From Rhizobium sp. Root1334 (GTDB taxonomy: Bacteria; Pseudomonadota; Alphaproteobacteria; Rhizobiales; Rhizobiaceae): a DNA stretch of 64,000 nt. The notes beneath the pieces were generated by a model. The model made no database searches, had not been told where the DNA came from, and saw nothing but the letters and a program-made list of their open reading frames with translations. The DNA is taken from contig NZ_LMEY01000001.1 of NCBI RefSeq assembly GCF_001426665.1, positions 1,267,179-1,331,178 on the forward strand, read 5' to 3'. Of the stretch, positions 15,782-25,764 are shown piece by piece (positions within the stretch are counted from its first letter, which is position 1; each line of letters opens with the position of its first letter). The position numbers were made by a program, and so were the translations under genes.

Positions 15782-16036
15782 TCAGGCGCCCGGCTGCACA
15801 TGAATGAAGGCCTCGACGGCCGCAGCGATGAAGTCCTGACGGGCATAGTCCACCGGCTGCTCGCCGCGTAAAACATAGCGGCACGTCTGGACCGCCGCCT
15901 TATAGGCCGTACCGTCATGAACCGGCCACTTGTCGAGAAGGCATTGCGCTGCTTCGCGCGTGTTACGAATGACGCGGTAACGTCCTATCCCGTCGAGTTC
16001 GAGAATGACCGGGTCCTGCCACCATTTTTCAATCAT
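15782..16036 (-). CDS. DUF982 family protein
   Basis: 84 residues from MIEKWWQDPVILELDGIGRY, preceded by a near-perfect AAGGAGG. The sequence 'RVIRNTREAAQCLLDKWPV' and 'YKAAVQTCRYVLRGEQP' matches DUF982, a small family almost confined to Rhizobiales and often multicopy. Function unknown. Probably one transcript with the BON gene 76 bases downstream. Confidence 0.88.
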   Translation of the reverse strand: MIEKWWQDPVILELDGIGRYRVIRNTREAAQCLLDKWPVHDGTAYKAAVQTCRYVLRGEQPVDYARQDFIAAAVEAFIHVQPGA

Positions 16037-16176
16037 CTGGCAACCTCCTTCTGCACTCTGGCACATGAGGCTTGCGTGAAGTATGCGCCTCATCCGATAG
16101 TTGCACCGTGCCGGGTTGCGACAGCCGGGTGAATGGGTCTATGGCGAACATTCACTTTGCCAAGAGGCTACGCCTG

Positions 16177-17121
16177 ATGTCCGATGTCTTCCTGAATGTC
16201 GTGCCGATTTTCGTCCTGATCCTGCTCGGCTGGCTGATCGTCCGGATGAATTACCTGAAGGCATCCGTGGGAGACGCGCTCGGCGATTTCGTGTTCCGGG
16301 TCGCGGTGCCAGTTCTGTTGTTCCGCACCATTGCCGAAGCCGATTTCAAGGATGGCTCGCCTTGGCCGCTCTGGGTTGCTTACTTCTCCGGTGTCGCCGT
16401 GACATGGACGCTGGGGCATTTTGCAGCGACGCTGTTTTTCAAGAAGGATGCGCGCATTGGCGTGCTGGCCGGAGTTTCCTCCGCCTTTGCCAATACAGTT
16501 TTCATCGGCCTGCCGCTGGTCTCGCGCAGCGTCGGTGAGGAAGGAGTCGTCGCCTTGTCCATTCTGCTGTCGGTGCATCTGCCTGTCATGATGATCGCCG
16601 GAACGGTCCTGATGGAGCGAGCCGAACGCAAGACCAGCGGCAAGCCGGGGCAGAGCCCGCTCAAGCTCCTCAAAGGCATATTGCGTAATCTTGCGCGCAA
16701 TCCCCTGGTCATCGGGCTGGCGCTTGGGGCGCTGTTTCACCTCACCGGCATGCCGCTCGACGGCCCGGTCAAGGTCGTTGTCGATCAATTGGCAGGCGTG
16801 GCCGCCCCGGCGGCTCTGATCTCGATCGGCATGGCGGTCGACAAATACGGCCTCGCCGGCAATACCGGCCTTGCCTCGGTCACCAGCACGCTGAAGCTGA
16901 TCGTCCTGCCAGCAGCGGTCTACGGCGCCTGCCAGCTGCTCGGGCTCAACAGCAACTGGACGGCAGCACTGGTGCTGACCTCATCGGTACCCACCGGTGT
17001 CAATGCCTGGCTGATTGCCAATCATTTCAACGTCGGTCACGGCCTTGCATCATCGACGATCACCATCACCACCGCACTCGGCGTCATCTCTGTTTCTGCC
17101 TGGGCCTATATCCTGCTTTAG
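16177..17121 (+). CDS. AEC-family transporter (auxin efflux carrier-like)
   Basis: 314 residues from MSDVFLNVVPIFVLILLG; an alternative ATG at 16,141 would add 12 residues. About ten hydrophobic helices are visible. The first repeat carries 'GDFVFRVAVPVLLFRTIAEA' and the second 'PAALISIGMAVDKYGL', both typical of the bile/arsenite/riboflavin-type fold of AEC carriers. Bacterial members export or import small organic acids such as malate or malonate; the substrate here is not determined. Monocistronic, closed by a bidirectional terminator. Confidence 0.88.
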   Translation: MSDVFLNVVPIFVLILLGWLIVRMNYLKASVGDALGDFVFRVAVPVLLFRTIAEADFKDGSPWPLWVAYFSGVAVTWTLGHFAATLFFKKDARIGVLAGVSSAFANTVFIGLPLVSRSVGEEGVVALSILLSVHLPVMMIAGTVLMERAERKTSGKPGQSPLKLLKGILRNLARNPLVIGLALGALFHLTGMPLDGPVKVVVDQLAGVAAPAALISIGMAVDKYGLAGNTGLASVTSTLKLIVLPAAVYGACQLLGLNSNWTAALVLTSSVPTGVNAWLIANHFNVGHGLASSTITITTALGVISVSAWAYILL

Positions 17122-17161
17122 CGGCAGCGGCCCTACCGGGCCGAGAAACCTCTGACATGAA

Positions 17162-17187
17162 AAAGCCCGGCGCATCGGCCGGGCTTT
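17162..17187. terminator. Bidirectional Rho-independent terminator
   Basis: Arms AAAGCCCGGC (17162-17171) and GCCGGGCTTT (17178-17187) pair perfectly around a six-base loop. A- and T-rich flanks serve both strands. It lies between the convergent AEC transporter and cytochrome c genes. Confidence 0.85.
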
Positions 17188-17217
17188 GTTCAATCTACTG
17201 CTGCCCTGGACATGCCC

Positions 17218-17916
17218 TTATGGCGCAGGCGCGGTCTCGGTAGCAGGCTTCGTTGCCTCACCTTCAGTTGCCGGCTTTGCAGCTTCGGCTTCCGTTGCAG
17301 GCTTGGCGGCCTCGGCTTCGGCAGCCGGCTTTGCAGCTTCGCCTTCAGCGGCAGGCGCTGCTGCAGCGGTTGCGGACGGCAGCGCCACCGGCGTATCGGC
17401 ATGCTCACGCAGCCAGGCAATCAGGTTGGCGCGCTCATCCGGCTTCTTGACGCCGGCAAAGCCCATCGCGGTGCCGGGAACGTGCTTCTTCGGCGCTTCG
17501 ATGAAGAAGCTCAGGTGATCGTAGGTCCAGGTCTTGTTGGATTCGGCAAATGTCTTCATGCCCGCCGAATAGGCAAAGCCTTCATGCGAAGCGATCGGAC
17601 GTTCGACAAGACCCCACAGGTTAGGACCAACCTTGTTGGCCCCTCCCTTATCTACGGTGTGACAGCTTGCGCATTTCTTGAAGACGGTCTCGCCGGCCGA
17701 TGCATCGGCCGTTGCCAGCAGCGGCTTGATATCCACTTCGACCTCTGCCGTGGCGCCAGCGCCAGCTTCCGAACCGCCCTCTTCGGCGATGATGGCGAAA
17801 CCTTCCTTCTCGGGAACTTCCGAATGGAAGATGCCTTCCGATGCAATCGACACGGACATCAAAACAAAGACCGTACCGAGCAAGGCACCCACGCCCATGT
17901 TTACATATGAGTTCAT
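17218..17916 (-). CDS. cycM: Membrane-anchored cytochrome c (CycM-like)
   Basis: 232 residues from [20 protein letters not shown], an uncleaved signal anchor. The heme site is '[13 protein letters not shown]' (CxxCH) and the axial methionine lies in '[20 protein letters not shown]'. CycM-type cytochromes carry electrons from the bc1 complex to the aa3 oxidase in rhizobia. The last 55 residues are an Ala-Glu-Lys-Pro-Thr rich repetitive tail beyond the domain. Divergent from kdsB. Confidence 0.92.
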   Translation of the reverse strand: MNSYVNMGVGALLGTVFVLMSVSIASEGIFHSEVPEKEGFAIIAEEGGSEAGAGATAEVEVDIKPLLATADASAGETVFKKCASCHTVDKGGANKVGPNLWGLVERPIASHEGFAYSAGMKTFAESNKTWTYDHLSFFIEAPKKHVPGTAMGFAGVKKPDERANLIAWLREHADTPVALPSATAAAAPAAEGEAAKPAAEAEAAKPATEAEAAKPATEGEATKPATETAPAP

Positions 17917-18073
17917 CCGCAAATGCTCCCCTTGCAACCGGCGCGAACAAAACGCCAGCCTCTCTTGAAATCGCGCGGAACCTATGTCTTTTGGCTTTGC
18001 GTTGCAACAGACATTATAAGCCCCGGTCTTGAGTCCTTTTGACACTTTTCCGGCACGTTTTGAAGGCCTAAGC

Positions 18074-18826
18074 ATGAACAGCGACAATTTGGACAAAACC
18101 CTGATTCTGATCCCTGCGCGCATGGCCTCGACGCGGCTGCCGGGCAAGCCACTGGCCGACATCTGCGGCCTGCCGATGATCGTCCAGGTCGCCATGCGAG
18201 CGAAGGACGCGCAAGCCGGCCGGATCGTTGTCGCCGTCGATCATCAGGACGTGTTCGATGCTGTGACCGCTGCAGGTTTCGAGGCAGTCATGACCCGCAT
18301 CGACCATCAGTCCGGCTCAGACCGCATCCACGAGGCGCTGTTGAAAAGCGACCCGGAGCGCAAGGCCGAGATCGTCATCAATGTGCAAGGCGATCTGCCG
18401 ACCATCGAACCGGAAACCATTCGCGCTGCGCTCCGGCCGCTGGAAAACCCGGATGTCGATATCGCCACGCTGACTGTCGAGATCGAAGACGAGGACGAAA
18501 AGACCAATCCCAACGTCGTGAAGGTTGTCGGATCGCCGCTGTCGCAGACGCGGCTGAAGGCGCTCTATTTCACCCGCGCTACCGCGCCGCATGGCAACGG
18601 CCCGCTCTACCATCACATCGGTCTCTACGCCTACAGGCGTGTCGCGCTCGAAAAATTCGTCTCGCTGCCGCCTTCAACGCTGGAAAAGCGCGAATCGTTG
18701 GAGCAGTTGCGGGCGCTTGAGGCCGGCATGCGCATCGATGCAGAGATCGTCAAATCGATACCGCTTGGGGTCGACACCCCCGCCGACCTGGAAAAGGCCC
18801 GGCGTTTTCTTTCTGTCAAAGCCTGA
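18074..18826 (+). CDS. kdsB: 3-deoxy-manno-octulosonate cytidylyltransferase
   Basis: 250 residues from [19 protein letters not shown]. It activates KDO with CTP to give CMP-KDO for lipid A/inner-core synthesis. The nucleotide-binding '[15 protein letters not shown]', '[13 protein letters not shown]', '[11 protein letters not shown]' and '[10 protein letters not shown]' motifs are all present. Length is as usual for KdsB. Followed 12 bases later by pheA, the usual rhizobial order, so co-transcription is likely. Confidence 0.97.
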   Translation: MNSDNLDKTLILIPARMASTRLPGKPLADICGLPMIVQVAMRAKDAQAGRIVVAVDHQDVFDAVTAAGFEAVMTRIDHQSGSDRIHEALLKSDPERKAEIVINVQGDLPTIEPETIRAALRPLENPDVDIATLTVEIEDEDEKTNPNVVKVVGSPLSQTRLKALYFTRATAPHGNGPLYHHIGLYAYRRVALEKFVSLPPSTLEKRESLEQLRALEAGMRIDAEIVKSIPLGVDTPADLEKARRFLSVKA

Positions 18827-18838
18827 TTGGACATTGCG

Positions 18839-19693
18839 ATGATCACCAAGACGAACAGGATTTCCTTTCAGGGCGACTACGGCGCCAATTCCGACATGGC
18901 CTGCCGCGACATGTTCCCGGACATGGAACCGTTGCCCTGCCAGACCTTCGAGGATGCTTTTCTGGCAGTCGAGAACGGTGAAGCCGACCTCGCGATGATC
19001 CCGATCGAGAACACGATCGCGGGCCGCGTCGCCGACATCCATCATCTCCTGCCCGAATCCCGGCTGCATATCATCGGCGAGTATTTCATGCCGATCCGCT
19101 TCCAGCTGATGGTGCTTCCGGGTGTCTCGCGCGACGAGATCCGCACCGTGCATAGCCATATCCATGCGCTTGGCCAGTGCCGCAAGATCGTGCGGGCCAA
19201 TGGCTGGAAGCCGGTGGTCGCGGGCGATACCGCCGGCGCGGCCAAGCTTGTGTCCGAAATGGGCGACCGGTCGATGGCTGCGCTTGCCCCAAGGCTTGCC
19301 GCCGATCTCTACAAGCTGGACATTGTCGCCGAGAATGTCGAGGACACGGAAAACAACGTAACGCGCTTCGTGATCCTTTCGCGTGACCCGAAGCACATCA
19401 AGCGGCAGGCGGACAGCGAAGTTATCGTGACCACATTCGTCTTCAATGTCCGTAACATCCCGGCCGCTCTCTACAAGGCGCTCGGCGGCTTTGCCACCAA
19501 CAGCATCAACATGACCAAGCTGGAAAGCTATCAGCTCGGCGGCAAATTCATTGCCACCCAGTTTTATGCCGATATCGAGGGGCATCCGGACGACGCGAAT
19601 GTCCGCCAAGCGTTGGACGAGTTGCGGTATTTCTCCGAAAAGGTTCGGATACTGGGTTCCTATGCAGCCCATCCAATGCGCTTGGTTCTGTAA
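18839..19693 (+). CDS. pheA: Prephenate dehydratase
   Basis: 284 residues from MITKTNRISFQGDYGANSDM. The catalytic domain includes 'IPIENTIAGRVADIHHLLPE' and the hallmark 'NNVTRFVILSRDP' with the catalytic Thr-Arg-Phe. The C-terminal ACT domain ('IPAALYKALGGFATNSINMT', 'LESYQLGGKF') binds phenylalanine for feedback inhibition. It converts prephenate to phenylpyruvate. No chorismate mutase domain is fused, as in other alphaproteobacteria. Confidence 0.96.
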   Translation: MITKTNRISFQGDYGANSDMACRDMFPDMEPLPCQTFEDAFLAVENGEADLAMIPIENTIAGRVADIHHLLPESRLHIIGEYFMPIRFQLMVLPGVSRDEIRTVHSHIHALGQCRKIVRANGWKPVVAGDTAGAAKLVSEMGDRSMAALAPRLAADLYKLDIVAENVEDTENNVTRFVILSRDPKHIKRQADSEVIVTTFVFNVRNIPAALYKALGGFATNSINMTKLESYQLGGKFIATQFYADIEGHPDDANVRQALDELRYFSEKVRILGSYAAHPMRLVL

Positions 19694-19848
19694 ATACCCC
19701 CCGAGAATTAGCGGCTGGAAATGAAAGCGAAAACGTGATTGTTTTGTGGCGAACTTGTTCGTCGCATGGCGCGCTGTCTGATTCGAAGCCCGCCATGCCT
19801 TCCCGGTAACGACAGGCGCCCCAAGCAAAGGCGCGGCAAAGGTCGATA

Positions 19849-20925
19849 ATGGCAATCAGAACTCTTCTTCTCTGCTCTTCCGCCGCTTTGATGATCTCCA
19901 CCGGGGCGCAGGCCGCCGATGCCATCGTCGCCGCCGAACCAGAACCCATGGAATATGTTCGCGTTTGCGAGGCTTTCGGGAAAGGCTATTTCTATATTCC
20001 CGGAACCGAAACCTGCCTGAAGATCGGCGGCTACGTCCGCTTCGATTCCAACTATGGTGAAAGCCCCTATTCGGGCGAGAGCAACGGCTGGGATGCCTTC
20101 ACCCGCGGCACGCTGACGTTTGATGCGAAGTCCGACACAGAATACGGAACTCTGGAAAGTTTCATCGAACTGCGCAGCGACGCAAACAACATCAACGATG
20201 TCGATACCTATCTCAATGCCGCGTTCATCCAGATTGCTGGCTTTCGTGCCGGCTACGGCGACTCGCGCTACGATATCTGGCTGAACTCCGCGGGCAATAT
20301 CATCAACGACGATGTGATCGACTATACGGGCGACCGGACGAACCAGATCAGCTATGTCTATGGCGGCGATATCGGCTTTTCCGCCCTGATCGGCCTGGAA
20401 GAAGGGGCCGGCAGCTACGATACCGGCTTTGCTCCCGAACCCACGGGCTTGTATCACGGCCATGACTTTCCGCACATCATCGGCGGTCTGCGTTATTTCC
20501 AGAATGAAGGCACAGGCATCGCCTTCATCGGCGGTTACGATACCAACGCCGAGGCTTTCGGCGGCAAGATTCGCATCGATGTCGCTTTCAACGATGTGTT
20601 TTCCGCCTGGGTGATGGGCGGCTACCAGTCAGATTGGGACAATGACAAGGGTCCCGGCGGCACACGACGGCTGAATTATTACGGCCCGTGGCTCGGTGAC
20701 TGGGCCGTATGGGGTGGCTTTGCTGCCAACTTGACGGACAAGGCTTCGCTGAACGTCCAGGGTGCCTACGAGGATGACGGTACATTCGCGGCCGCTCTGA
20801 ACATCGATTACGCGGTTGTGGAGGGCCTGAAATTCCAGCCTGAAATCAACTACACCGAGTTCGACGGCGAGCGCGGCCATGGCAGCGCCATTGGCGGCAC
20901 GATCCGTCTGCAACGCAACTTCTGA
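19849..20925 (+). CDS. Alphaproteobacterial porin (Omp2/RopA type)
   Basis: 358 residues. Signal peptide 'MAIRTLLLCSSAALMISTGAQA' precedes the family hallmark 'EYVRVCEAFGKGYFYIPGTE' and 'TCLKIGGYVRFD'. The barrel ends in '...GTIRLQRNF' with the terminal Phe needed for Bam-dependent assembly. It forms a general diffusion pore. The same plug motif occurs in the second porin at 48,781, but the barrels differ in length and loops. A weak AAAGG precedes the ATG. Confidence 0.94.
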   Translation: MAIRTLLLCSSAALMISTGAQAADAIVAAEPEPMEYVRVCEAFGKGYFYIPGTETCLKIGGYVRFDSNYGESPYSGESNGWDAFTRGTLTFDAKSDTEYGTLESFIELRSDANNINDVDTYLNAAFIQIAGFRAGYGDSRYDIWLNSAGNIINDDVIDYTGDRTNQISYVYGGDIGFSALIGLEEGAGSYDTGFAPEPTGLYHGHDFPHIIGGLRYFQNEGTGIAFIGGYDTNAEAFGGKIRIDVAFNDVFSAWVMGGYQSDWDNDKGPGGTRRLNYYGPWLGDWAVWGGFAANLTDKASLNVQGAYEDDGTFAAALNIDYAVVEGLKFQPEINYTEFDGERGHGSAIGGTIRLQRNF

Positions 20926-20949
20926 TTCGAGTTATGAAATTGAGACCGC

Positions 20950-20974
20950 CGGCGTCCGCGATCAGCGGGCGCCG
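20950..20974. terminator. GC-rich hairpin between convergent genes
   Basis: Arms CGGCGTCCGC and GCGGGCGCCG (one G-T pair) flank a GATCA loop between the porin and nudC stops. No long T-run follows, so it is a probable rather than certain terminator. Confidence 0.5.
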
Positions 20975-20982
20975 ACTGCGTT

Positions 20983-21957
20983 TCAGCGCGGCCAGTCCAG
21001 CCAGTCGCGCATCAGCTGGTGAGCGATAGCGCCCTTCGGCGGCGGCCCCAACTCCCCTGCCGCCAGCGTCACGCCGGTATTGCGTGCCAGCATCGCGGCC
21101 GTTTCGTCGCGCGTGAACCAGCGGCAGTCTTCCAGTTCCTGATCATCGGCATGAATATCGCGGGATTTGGCCTCCGCATAACAACCGATCATCAGCGTAT
21201 GCGGCATCGGCCAGGGCTGCGAGGCGTGATAGCGCACGCGGCCAACGCGAATGCCGGACTCCTCCAGCGTCTCGCGCCGGACAGCGTTTTCGATGGTCTC
21301 GCCCGGCTCGACGAAGCCCGCGAGACAGGAATACATGCCTTCGGGAAAATGCGGGCTGCGGCCCAGCAGGCAGAGGTCACGCTCCAGATCGATCGTCAGC
21401 ATGATGACGACAGGATCGGTGCGCGGGAAGACCATGTGCTTGCAGGCGCTGCAGACGCGCCGGTAGCCACCGGCCTTGCCTTCCATCACCGAGCCGCATT
21501 TGCCACAAAAGCGATTGGTGGCGTTCCAGGTGAGCAGGCTTGAGGCCTGCGCAAACTGGCCAAGCAGCTCGTCCGTCAGCATCTGCTGGCGATAGAGTGT
21601 GCGGCCATCGGCGAGTTTGAAGGGTTCCGGCAGCGTCTCTTCGGTGAGGCTGATGGGAACCGCCAGACGCGGCTCACCGTTGGGCAGGAAACCGAGCAGG
21701 ATGGCATCGTCGAGAACCGGTTCCAGACCGGCCAGTTCATAGGGGGCAAACAGCGGGTCGATGATTTTTTCGTCATGCTTGACGACCAGTTTGCCGCTGG
21801 AGAAAGCAAAGACATGAGCGCCGTCCTTGCGGAAAGCCACTTCGACGCAATCGTCGGGACGATGTTCCGATTGTCTGTCCAGGTGATTTTCGGAAAAGGC
21901 GACGAGCGTGCTCGGCTCGGGATGCGGGCTGTGCAGATCGAAGATCGATTTCGTCAT
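20983..21957 (-). CDS. nudC: NAD(+)/NADH diphosphatase (Nudix)
   Basis: 324 residues. A zinc ribbon is formed by 'RFCGKCGSVMEG' and 'RVCSACKHMVFPRTDP'. The Nudix box starts at 'GFVEPGETIENAVRRE' and continues 'TLEESGI', followed by the NudC-type 'SQPWPMPHTLMIG' array. It hydrolyses NADH or decaps NAD-RNA. The gene starts two bases after the HIT-protein gene, so the two are an operon. Domain order and length are typical. Confidence 0.96.
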   Translation of the reverse strand: MTKSIFDLHSPHPEPSTLVAFSENHLDRQSEHRPDDCVEVAFRKDGAHVFAFSSGKLVVKHDEKIIDPLFAPYELAGLEPVLDDAILLGFLPNGEPRLAVPISLTEETLPEPFKLADGRTLYRQQMLTDELLGQFAQASSLLTWNATNRFCGKCGSVMEGKAGGYRRVCSACKHMVFPRTDPVVIMLTIDLERDLCLLGRSPHFPEGMYSCLAGFVEPGETIENAVRRETLEESGIRVGRVRYHASQPWPMPHTLMIGCYAEAKSRDIHADDQELEDCRWFTRDETAAMLARNTGVTLAAGELGPPPKGAIAHQLMRDWLDWPR

Positions 21958-21959
21958 GG

Positions 21960-22364
21960 TCAGAGATTTTCCACTATCCGTGCTGCGAATGCCTTGCGCG
22001 CCTCGCCGTCCCAGGGTTCAGCCGAACCAAAGCCCCAGACCGGCCCCGGCCAATTGGCATCACCCTCGTTGCGGGCAATGACATGAACATGAAGCTGACG
22101 GACGATATTGCCAAGAGCGCCGACATTGATCTTCGCTGCCCCTGTCGCTTTTTTCAATGCGGCTGCCACCATGTTGGTTTCGAAAGTCAGCATCGCCTGA
22201 TCGAGCGGCGTCAGATCGAAGATTTCCGACACGCCATCACGCTGCGGAATGAGCACAAGCCACGGCCAGCGGCAGTCATTGTTGATCCGCAACTGGCAAA
22301 GGCCGAGCGTCGTGATCAGCAATCCATCGCGCTGAAGGCGTTCATCAATCTCGAAGGCAGGCAA
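21960..22364 (-). CDS. HIT-family protein
   Basis: 134 residues, probably from a TTG at 22364 (CGGGAGA upstream), as no ATG gives the expected N-terminus; upstream in-frame ATGs would run through the SRP RNA. The sequence 'FEIDERLQRDG', 'CRWPWLVLIPQRDGVSEI' and the histidine triad variant 'NIVRQLHVHVIARNEGD' identify a HIT nucleotide hydrolase. It acts on dinucleotides or AMP-conjugates. In an operon with nudC. Confidence 0.88.
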   Translation of the reverse strand: MPAFEIDERLQRDGLLITTLGLCQLRINNDCRWPWLVLIPQRDGVSEIFDLTPLDQAMLTFETNMVAAALKKATGAAKINVGALGNIVRQLHVHVIARNEGDANWPGPVWGFGSAEPWDGEARKAFAARIVENL

Positions 22365-22467
22365 GTGGGTCTCCCGGGAACAGTGATTTTTCTTTTGTTT
22401 CAACAACGATAGCAGTTTTTTGAAGGCGTGGCTTGCATTTGGTTTCGATATTGCCGATATGAGAACC

Positions 22468-22566
22468 GGGAGGTTGGTGGTGGACGAGCCACTCGCCAAC
22501 CGGGTCAGGTCCGGAAGGAAGCAGCCCCAACGAGCCAGGCACGGGTCATCGTGCCAGCCTCCCACC
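22468..22566 (+). ncRNA. ffs: Bacterial small signal recognition particle RNA (4.5S)
   Basis: The conserved domain IV core CAGGTCCGGAAGGAAGC lies at about 22,505-22,521, flanked by GGGAGGTTGG at the 5' end and complementary CCAGCCTCCCAC at the 3' end. These pair to form the long hairpin that binds Ffh. A pyrimidine-rich CCCTTTTCTTTC follows and may end transcription. The position just before dnaX is usual in Rhizobiales. Ends are estimated from the pairing. Confidence 0.95.
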
Positions 22567-22633
22567 CTTTTCTTTCTGTCCTTCCTGGACACGATTTGCA
22601 GCCAAGCGGCCCCGTCTTGGGGAAAAAAGGGCG

Positions 22634-24514
22634 ATGAGCGAAGATAGTCTGATCCCGGCATCCGAAAAACCCGCCGCCTACCGCGTGCTTGCGCGCAAAT
22701 ACCGGCCCAAGGATTTCTCCGACCTGATGGTCGGCCAGGAACCGATGGTGCGCACGCTCACCAATGCGTTCGAGACAGGCCGGATCGCGCAGGCCTATAT
22801 GCTGACCGGCGTTCGTGGGGTCGGCAAGACCACCACCGCCCGCATCCTTGCCCGTGCGCTGAACTACAAGACGCCCGAGATCGACAAGCCGACGATCGAC
22901 CTGCGCATTCCCGGCGAGCACTGCCAGGCGATCATGGAAGGCCGCCATGTCGACGTGATCGAGATGGACGCCGCCTCGCATACCGGTATCGACGATATCC
23001 GCGAGATCATCGAGCAGGTGCGCTACCGTCCGGTTTCGGCACGCTACAAAGTCTATATCATCGACGAAGTGCACATGCTCTCGACCCAGGCCTTCAACGG
23101 CCTGTTGAAGACGCTCGAAGAGCCGCCGGAGCATGTGAAGTTCATCTTCGCCACCACCGAAATCCGAAAAGTTCCGATCACGGTCCTGTCGCGCTGCCAG
23201 CGCTTTGACCTGCGCCGCATCGGCGCGTCCGATCTCGTCGGCCTGTTCACCACCATTCTCGGCAAGGAAGGCATTTCGGCCGATCCGGATGCCATGGCGA
23301 TGATTGCCCGCGCTGCCGAAGGCTCGGCGCGCGACGGCCTGTCGCTGCTCGACCAGGCCATCGCCCATGGTGGCGGCGTGGTCGAGGTCGAAGCCGTGCG
23401 CTCGATGCTCGGCCTTGCCGACCGCGCCCGCATCGTCGATCTCTTCCAGCACATCGTCAAAGGCGACGTGGCTGCCGCCCTCAATGAATTTGCCGGGCAA
23501 TACGAGGCGGGCGCCAGCCCTTCCGTGGTGCTGACCGACCTCGCCGACTTCACCCATCTTGTCACCCGGCTGAAATATGTTCCCGATGCAGTCGACGATC
23601 AGTCGCTGAGCGAAATCGAGCGCACCCGGGGCGCGGAATTTTCGTCCGGCATCGCCGTGACCACGCTGTCGCGCATCTGGCAGATGCTGTTGAAGGGCAT
23701 TCCGGAAACGGAAAGCTCGTCGCGCCCGGCCGGTGCCGCCGAGATGGTGCTGATCCGGCTTGCTCATGCCGCCCACCTTCCCTCCCCGGAAGATGCAGCC
23801 CGGCGTTTGCTCGAACTTTCCAGCGGCGATGCTCCGCGTCAGCCATCTGCCCCGAACGGCGGCAATGGCGGCGGCGCGCAGGCCTTTGGCGGAAACTCCA
23901 TCCAGGCGCGTGGCAATGACATGCCGCCGGCGCAGCGGGCAACCGGCAATGGCGCAACCATGCTGCGCGCCGTGCCGGACGTCGCACCACCACAGGCCAT
24001 GCCTGTCGGACAGATCGAGCAACGGCCCATCGAAGCGCCGGTTGCCAAAGCCGAACCCAAGGTCGCCCTGCGTTCGGTCAGTGACATCGCCGAACTCTGC
24101 GGCACAAACCGCGATATCAAGCTGAAAACGCTGGTGCGCGGTTTCGTGCGGCTGGTCAATCTGGAGCCCGGACGGCTGGAAATCAACCTGCCGGAAGACG
24201 CGCCGAAGACGCTGGTTGCCGAGCTGCAGAAGAAGCTTGAGGACTGGACCGGCATCCGCTGGATGGTCATCCTCAGCCGCGAGCCCGGCGAGCCGACTCT
24301 CCTTGAGGCCGAAACGCGAGCGCAGGAAAAGCGCGTCAGCGACGCACGCCAGGATCCGGACGTTGCCGCCATTCTCGCCAAATTCCCCGGCGCCAAGATC
24401 ACCGACGTGCGGATCAAGGGACCGGAACCGGAAGAGGAAAACGAGCCGGTGGCCATGGCCGCTGCCGAATCCGCAGATGGCGACATCCTTCCCGGCGACG
24501 ATATCGAGCACTAG
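22634..24514 (+). CDS. dnaX: DNA polymerase III subunit gamma/tau
   Basis: 626 residues. '[20 protein letters not shown]' opens the clamp-loader AAA+ domain. Walker A is '[14 protein letters not shown]' (about residue 59), the Walker B/DExx region '[20 protein letters not shown]', and sensor 1 'FIFATTE'. The zinc-binding cysteine module of gammaproteobacterial DnaX is largely absent here. A long Pro/Gly-rich linker precedes the C-terminal tau region that contacts the polymerase. No A/T slippery heptamer for programmed frameshifting was seen. Confidence 0.97.
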   Translation: MSEDSLIPASEKPAAYRVLARKYRPKDFSDLMVGQEPMVRTLTNAFETGRIAQAYMLTGVRGVGKTTTARILARALNYKTPEIDKPTIDLRIPGEHCQAIMEGRHVDVIEMDAASHTGIDDIREIIEQVRYRPVSARYKVYIIDEVHMLSTQAFNGLLKTLEEPPEHVKFIFATTEIRKVPITVLSRCQRFDLRRIGASDLVGLFTTILGKEGISADPDAMAMIARAAEGSARDGLSLLDQAIAHGGGVVEVEAVRSMLGLADRARIVDLFQHIVKGDVAAALNEFAGQYEAGASPSVVLTDLADFTHLVTRLKYVPDAVDDQSLSEIERTRGAEFSSGIAVTTLSRIWQMLLKGIPETESSSRPAGAAEMVLIRLAHAAHLPSPEDAARRLLELSSGDAPRQPSAPNGGNGGGAQAFGGNSIQARGNDMPPAQRATGNGATMLRAVPDVAPPQAMPVGQIEQRPIEAPVAKAEPKVALRSVSDIAELCGTNRDIKLKTLVRGFVRLVNLEPGRLEINLPEDAPKTLVAELQKKLEDWTGIRWMVILSREPGEPTLLEAETRAQEKRVSDARQDPDVAAILAKFPGAKITDVRIKGPEPEEENEPVAMAAAESADGDILPGDDIEH

Positions 24515-24552
24515 TTTTAGATTTATCGAGACATTCAGAAGAGGACATGACG

Positions 24553-24876
24553 ATGCGCGACATCATGGGCATGATGGGCAAGGTCAAGGAAATGCAGGCC
24601 AAGATGGAGAAGATGCAGGAAGAGATTTCTGCGCTTGAAGTCGATGGTTCTTCCGGCGGCGGTCTCGTCACCGTGCGCATGGACGGCAAGGGCAACCTCA
24701 AGGGCCTGAAGATCGACCCGTCGCTGTTCAAGGAAGACGATGTCGAAATCCTCGAAGACCTGATCGTTGCCGCTCACAAGGACGGCAAGGACAAGGCGGA
24801 AGCCATCACAGCCGAAAAGACCAAGGCGCTGACCGCCGGCCTGCCGATCCCGCCCGGCATGAAGCTGCCTTTCTAG
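24553..24876 (+). CDS. YbaB/EbfC nucleoid-associated protein
   Basis: 107 residues from [24 protein letters not shown] is eight bases before this ATG and too close to the one at 24,547. A helical Met/Lys-rich N-terminus and the '[20 protein letters not shown]' beta segment are diagnostic. It binds DNA as a tweezer-like dimer. The dnaX-ybaB-recR order is broken here by two minus-strand genes placed between ybaB and recR. Confidence 0.94.
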   Translation: MRDIMGMMGKVKEMQAKMEKMQEEISALEVDGSSGGGLVTVRMDGKGNLKGLKIDPSLFKEDDVEILEDLIVAAHKDGKDKAEAITAEKTKALTAGLPIPPGMKLPF

Positions 24877-24891
24877 GCGTTTAGCATCGCC

Positions 24892-25764
24892 TCATTCTTC
24901 AGGTAGAAAAGCCGCGCCGACGATGCGGATTTTGCGCGGCGGCGCGGGCACGAAGGTTGTTGTGCCACGAAGGCTGGTATCGCCGAGCAGCGCCACATCC
25001 ATGACGGCATCTTCTGCCGATTGCGCCGCCTCGACGATCCCGGTGCCTGAAACAGCGGCGCCGGTAACCGGTGTCTTTGCCAGCACTGTCTTGTAGAACC
25101 GGTTCATGTCGCAGGTCTTGAGCGGCGATGCCGTCCGGTAGGCTCCGGCATGCGGCAGTTCGGCATACCGTGCACCCGTCGTTACCGAGATCATCTCATC
25201 GGTATTCCCAGCACTCGTTATCCTGTAAACATCCATCGCCGGATCATCGCAGATGAATTTGCACTGTGCCGCGATCGCCTCCATATCGCCGGCGGTGTTG
25301 TAACCGGAATTGGGTGTCGGAAAAGAATAGCCGTCCGAGAGCCGGACACATCGTGTTTCGATCTTGGCGCTGATCCTTGGCAGAGCGTAGCCTGCCATTA
25401 CGCCACGGGCCGCAGCCGGAACCGGCCGACGAAGCGGAGCGCGCTCGGCGACGGCCTGCTTCGCGCAAACCTGCTGAGAAACGCCAGACAGAGCGGCCAG
25501 GCGGGCGCTCGTTTCCGCGATGCGGCCAGCAATCTCGCGGCAGGCAAAGGTTTTGCTGGCAGCACAGCTATATTTCACCTGGAACGCCCGGTTGGCCGCG
25601 ATCTGCCGTTGCAGCCGCGAAAATTCGGGACCGCCCGAGGTTCTTGACGCGGAACACTGTCCGGCCTCTGCGCCGCTCACATCGGCCGCCAGCATCAGGA
25701 AGGCGGCCGCAACGATCGCGGTCGTTCGTCCCAAGCAATCTGCAGTTCCTGTGAACCCGCTCAT
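24892..25764 (-). CDS. DUF2865 exported protein
   Basis: About 290 residues (start at 25,764 or 25,782). A hydrophobic 'TTAIVAAAFLMLAADVSGAEA' predicts secretion. Cysteine-rich mature part: 'CSASRTSGGPEFSRLQRQIA', 'SCAASKTFACREIAGRI', 'RCVRLSDGYSFPTPNSGYN' and 'QCKFICDDPAMDVYRI' match DUF2865, a family restricted to Rhizobiales. Function unknown; conserved cysteines suggest a disulfide-stabilised periplasmic fold. Confidence 0.85.
   Translation of the reverse strand: MSGFTGTADCLGRTTAIVAAAFLMLAADVSGAEAGQCSASRTSGGPEFSRLQRQIAANRAFQVKYSCAASKTFACREIAGRIAETSARLAALSGVSQQVCAKQAVAERAPLRRPVPAAARGVMAGYALPRISAKIETRCVRLSDGYSFPTPNSGYNTAGDMEAIAAQCKFICDDPAMDVYRITSAGNTDEMISVTTGARYAELPHAGAYRTASPLKTCDMNRFYKTVLAKTPVTGAAVSGTGIVEAAQSAEDAVMDVALLGDTSLRGTTTFVPAPPRKIRIVGAAFLPEE

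Noticed and set aside
22505..24511. A 668-codon open frame on the minus strand opposite dnaX
   Set aside because: It covers dnaX almost exactly and the SRP RNA; no recognisable domain.
22634..24514. Programmed frameshift in dnaX making gamma and tau
   Set aside because: No A- or T-rich slippery heptamer with a downstream hairpin was found.
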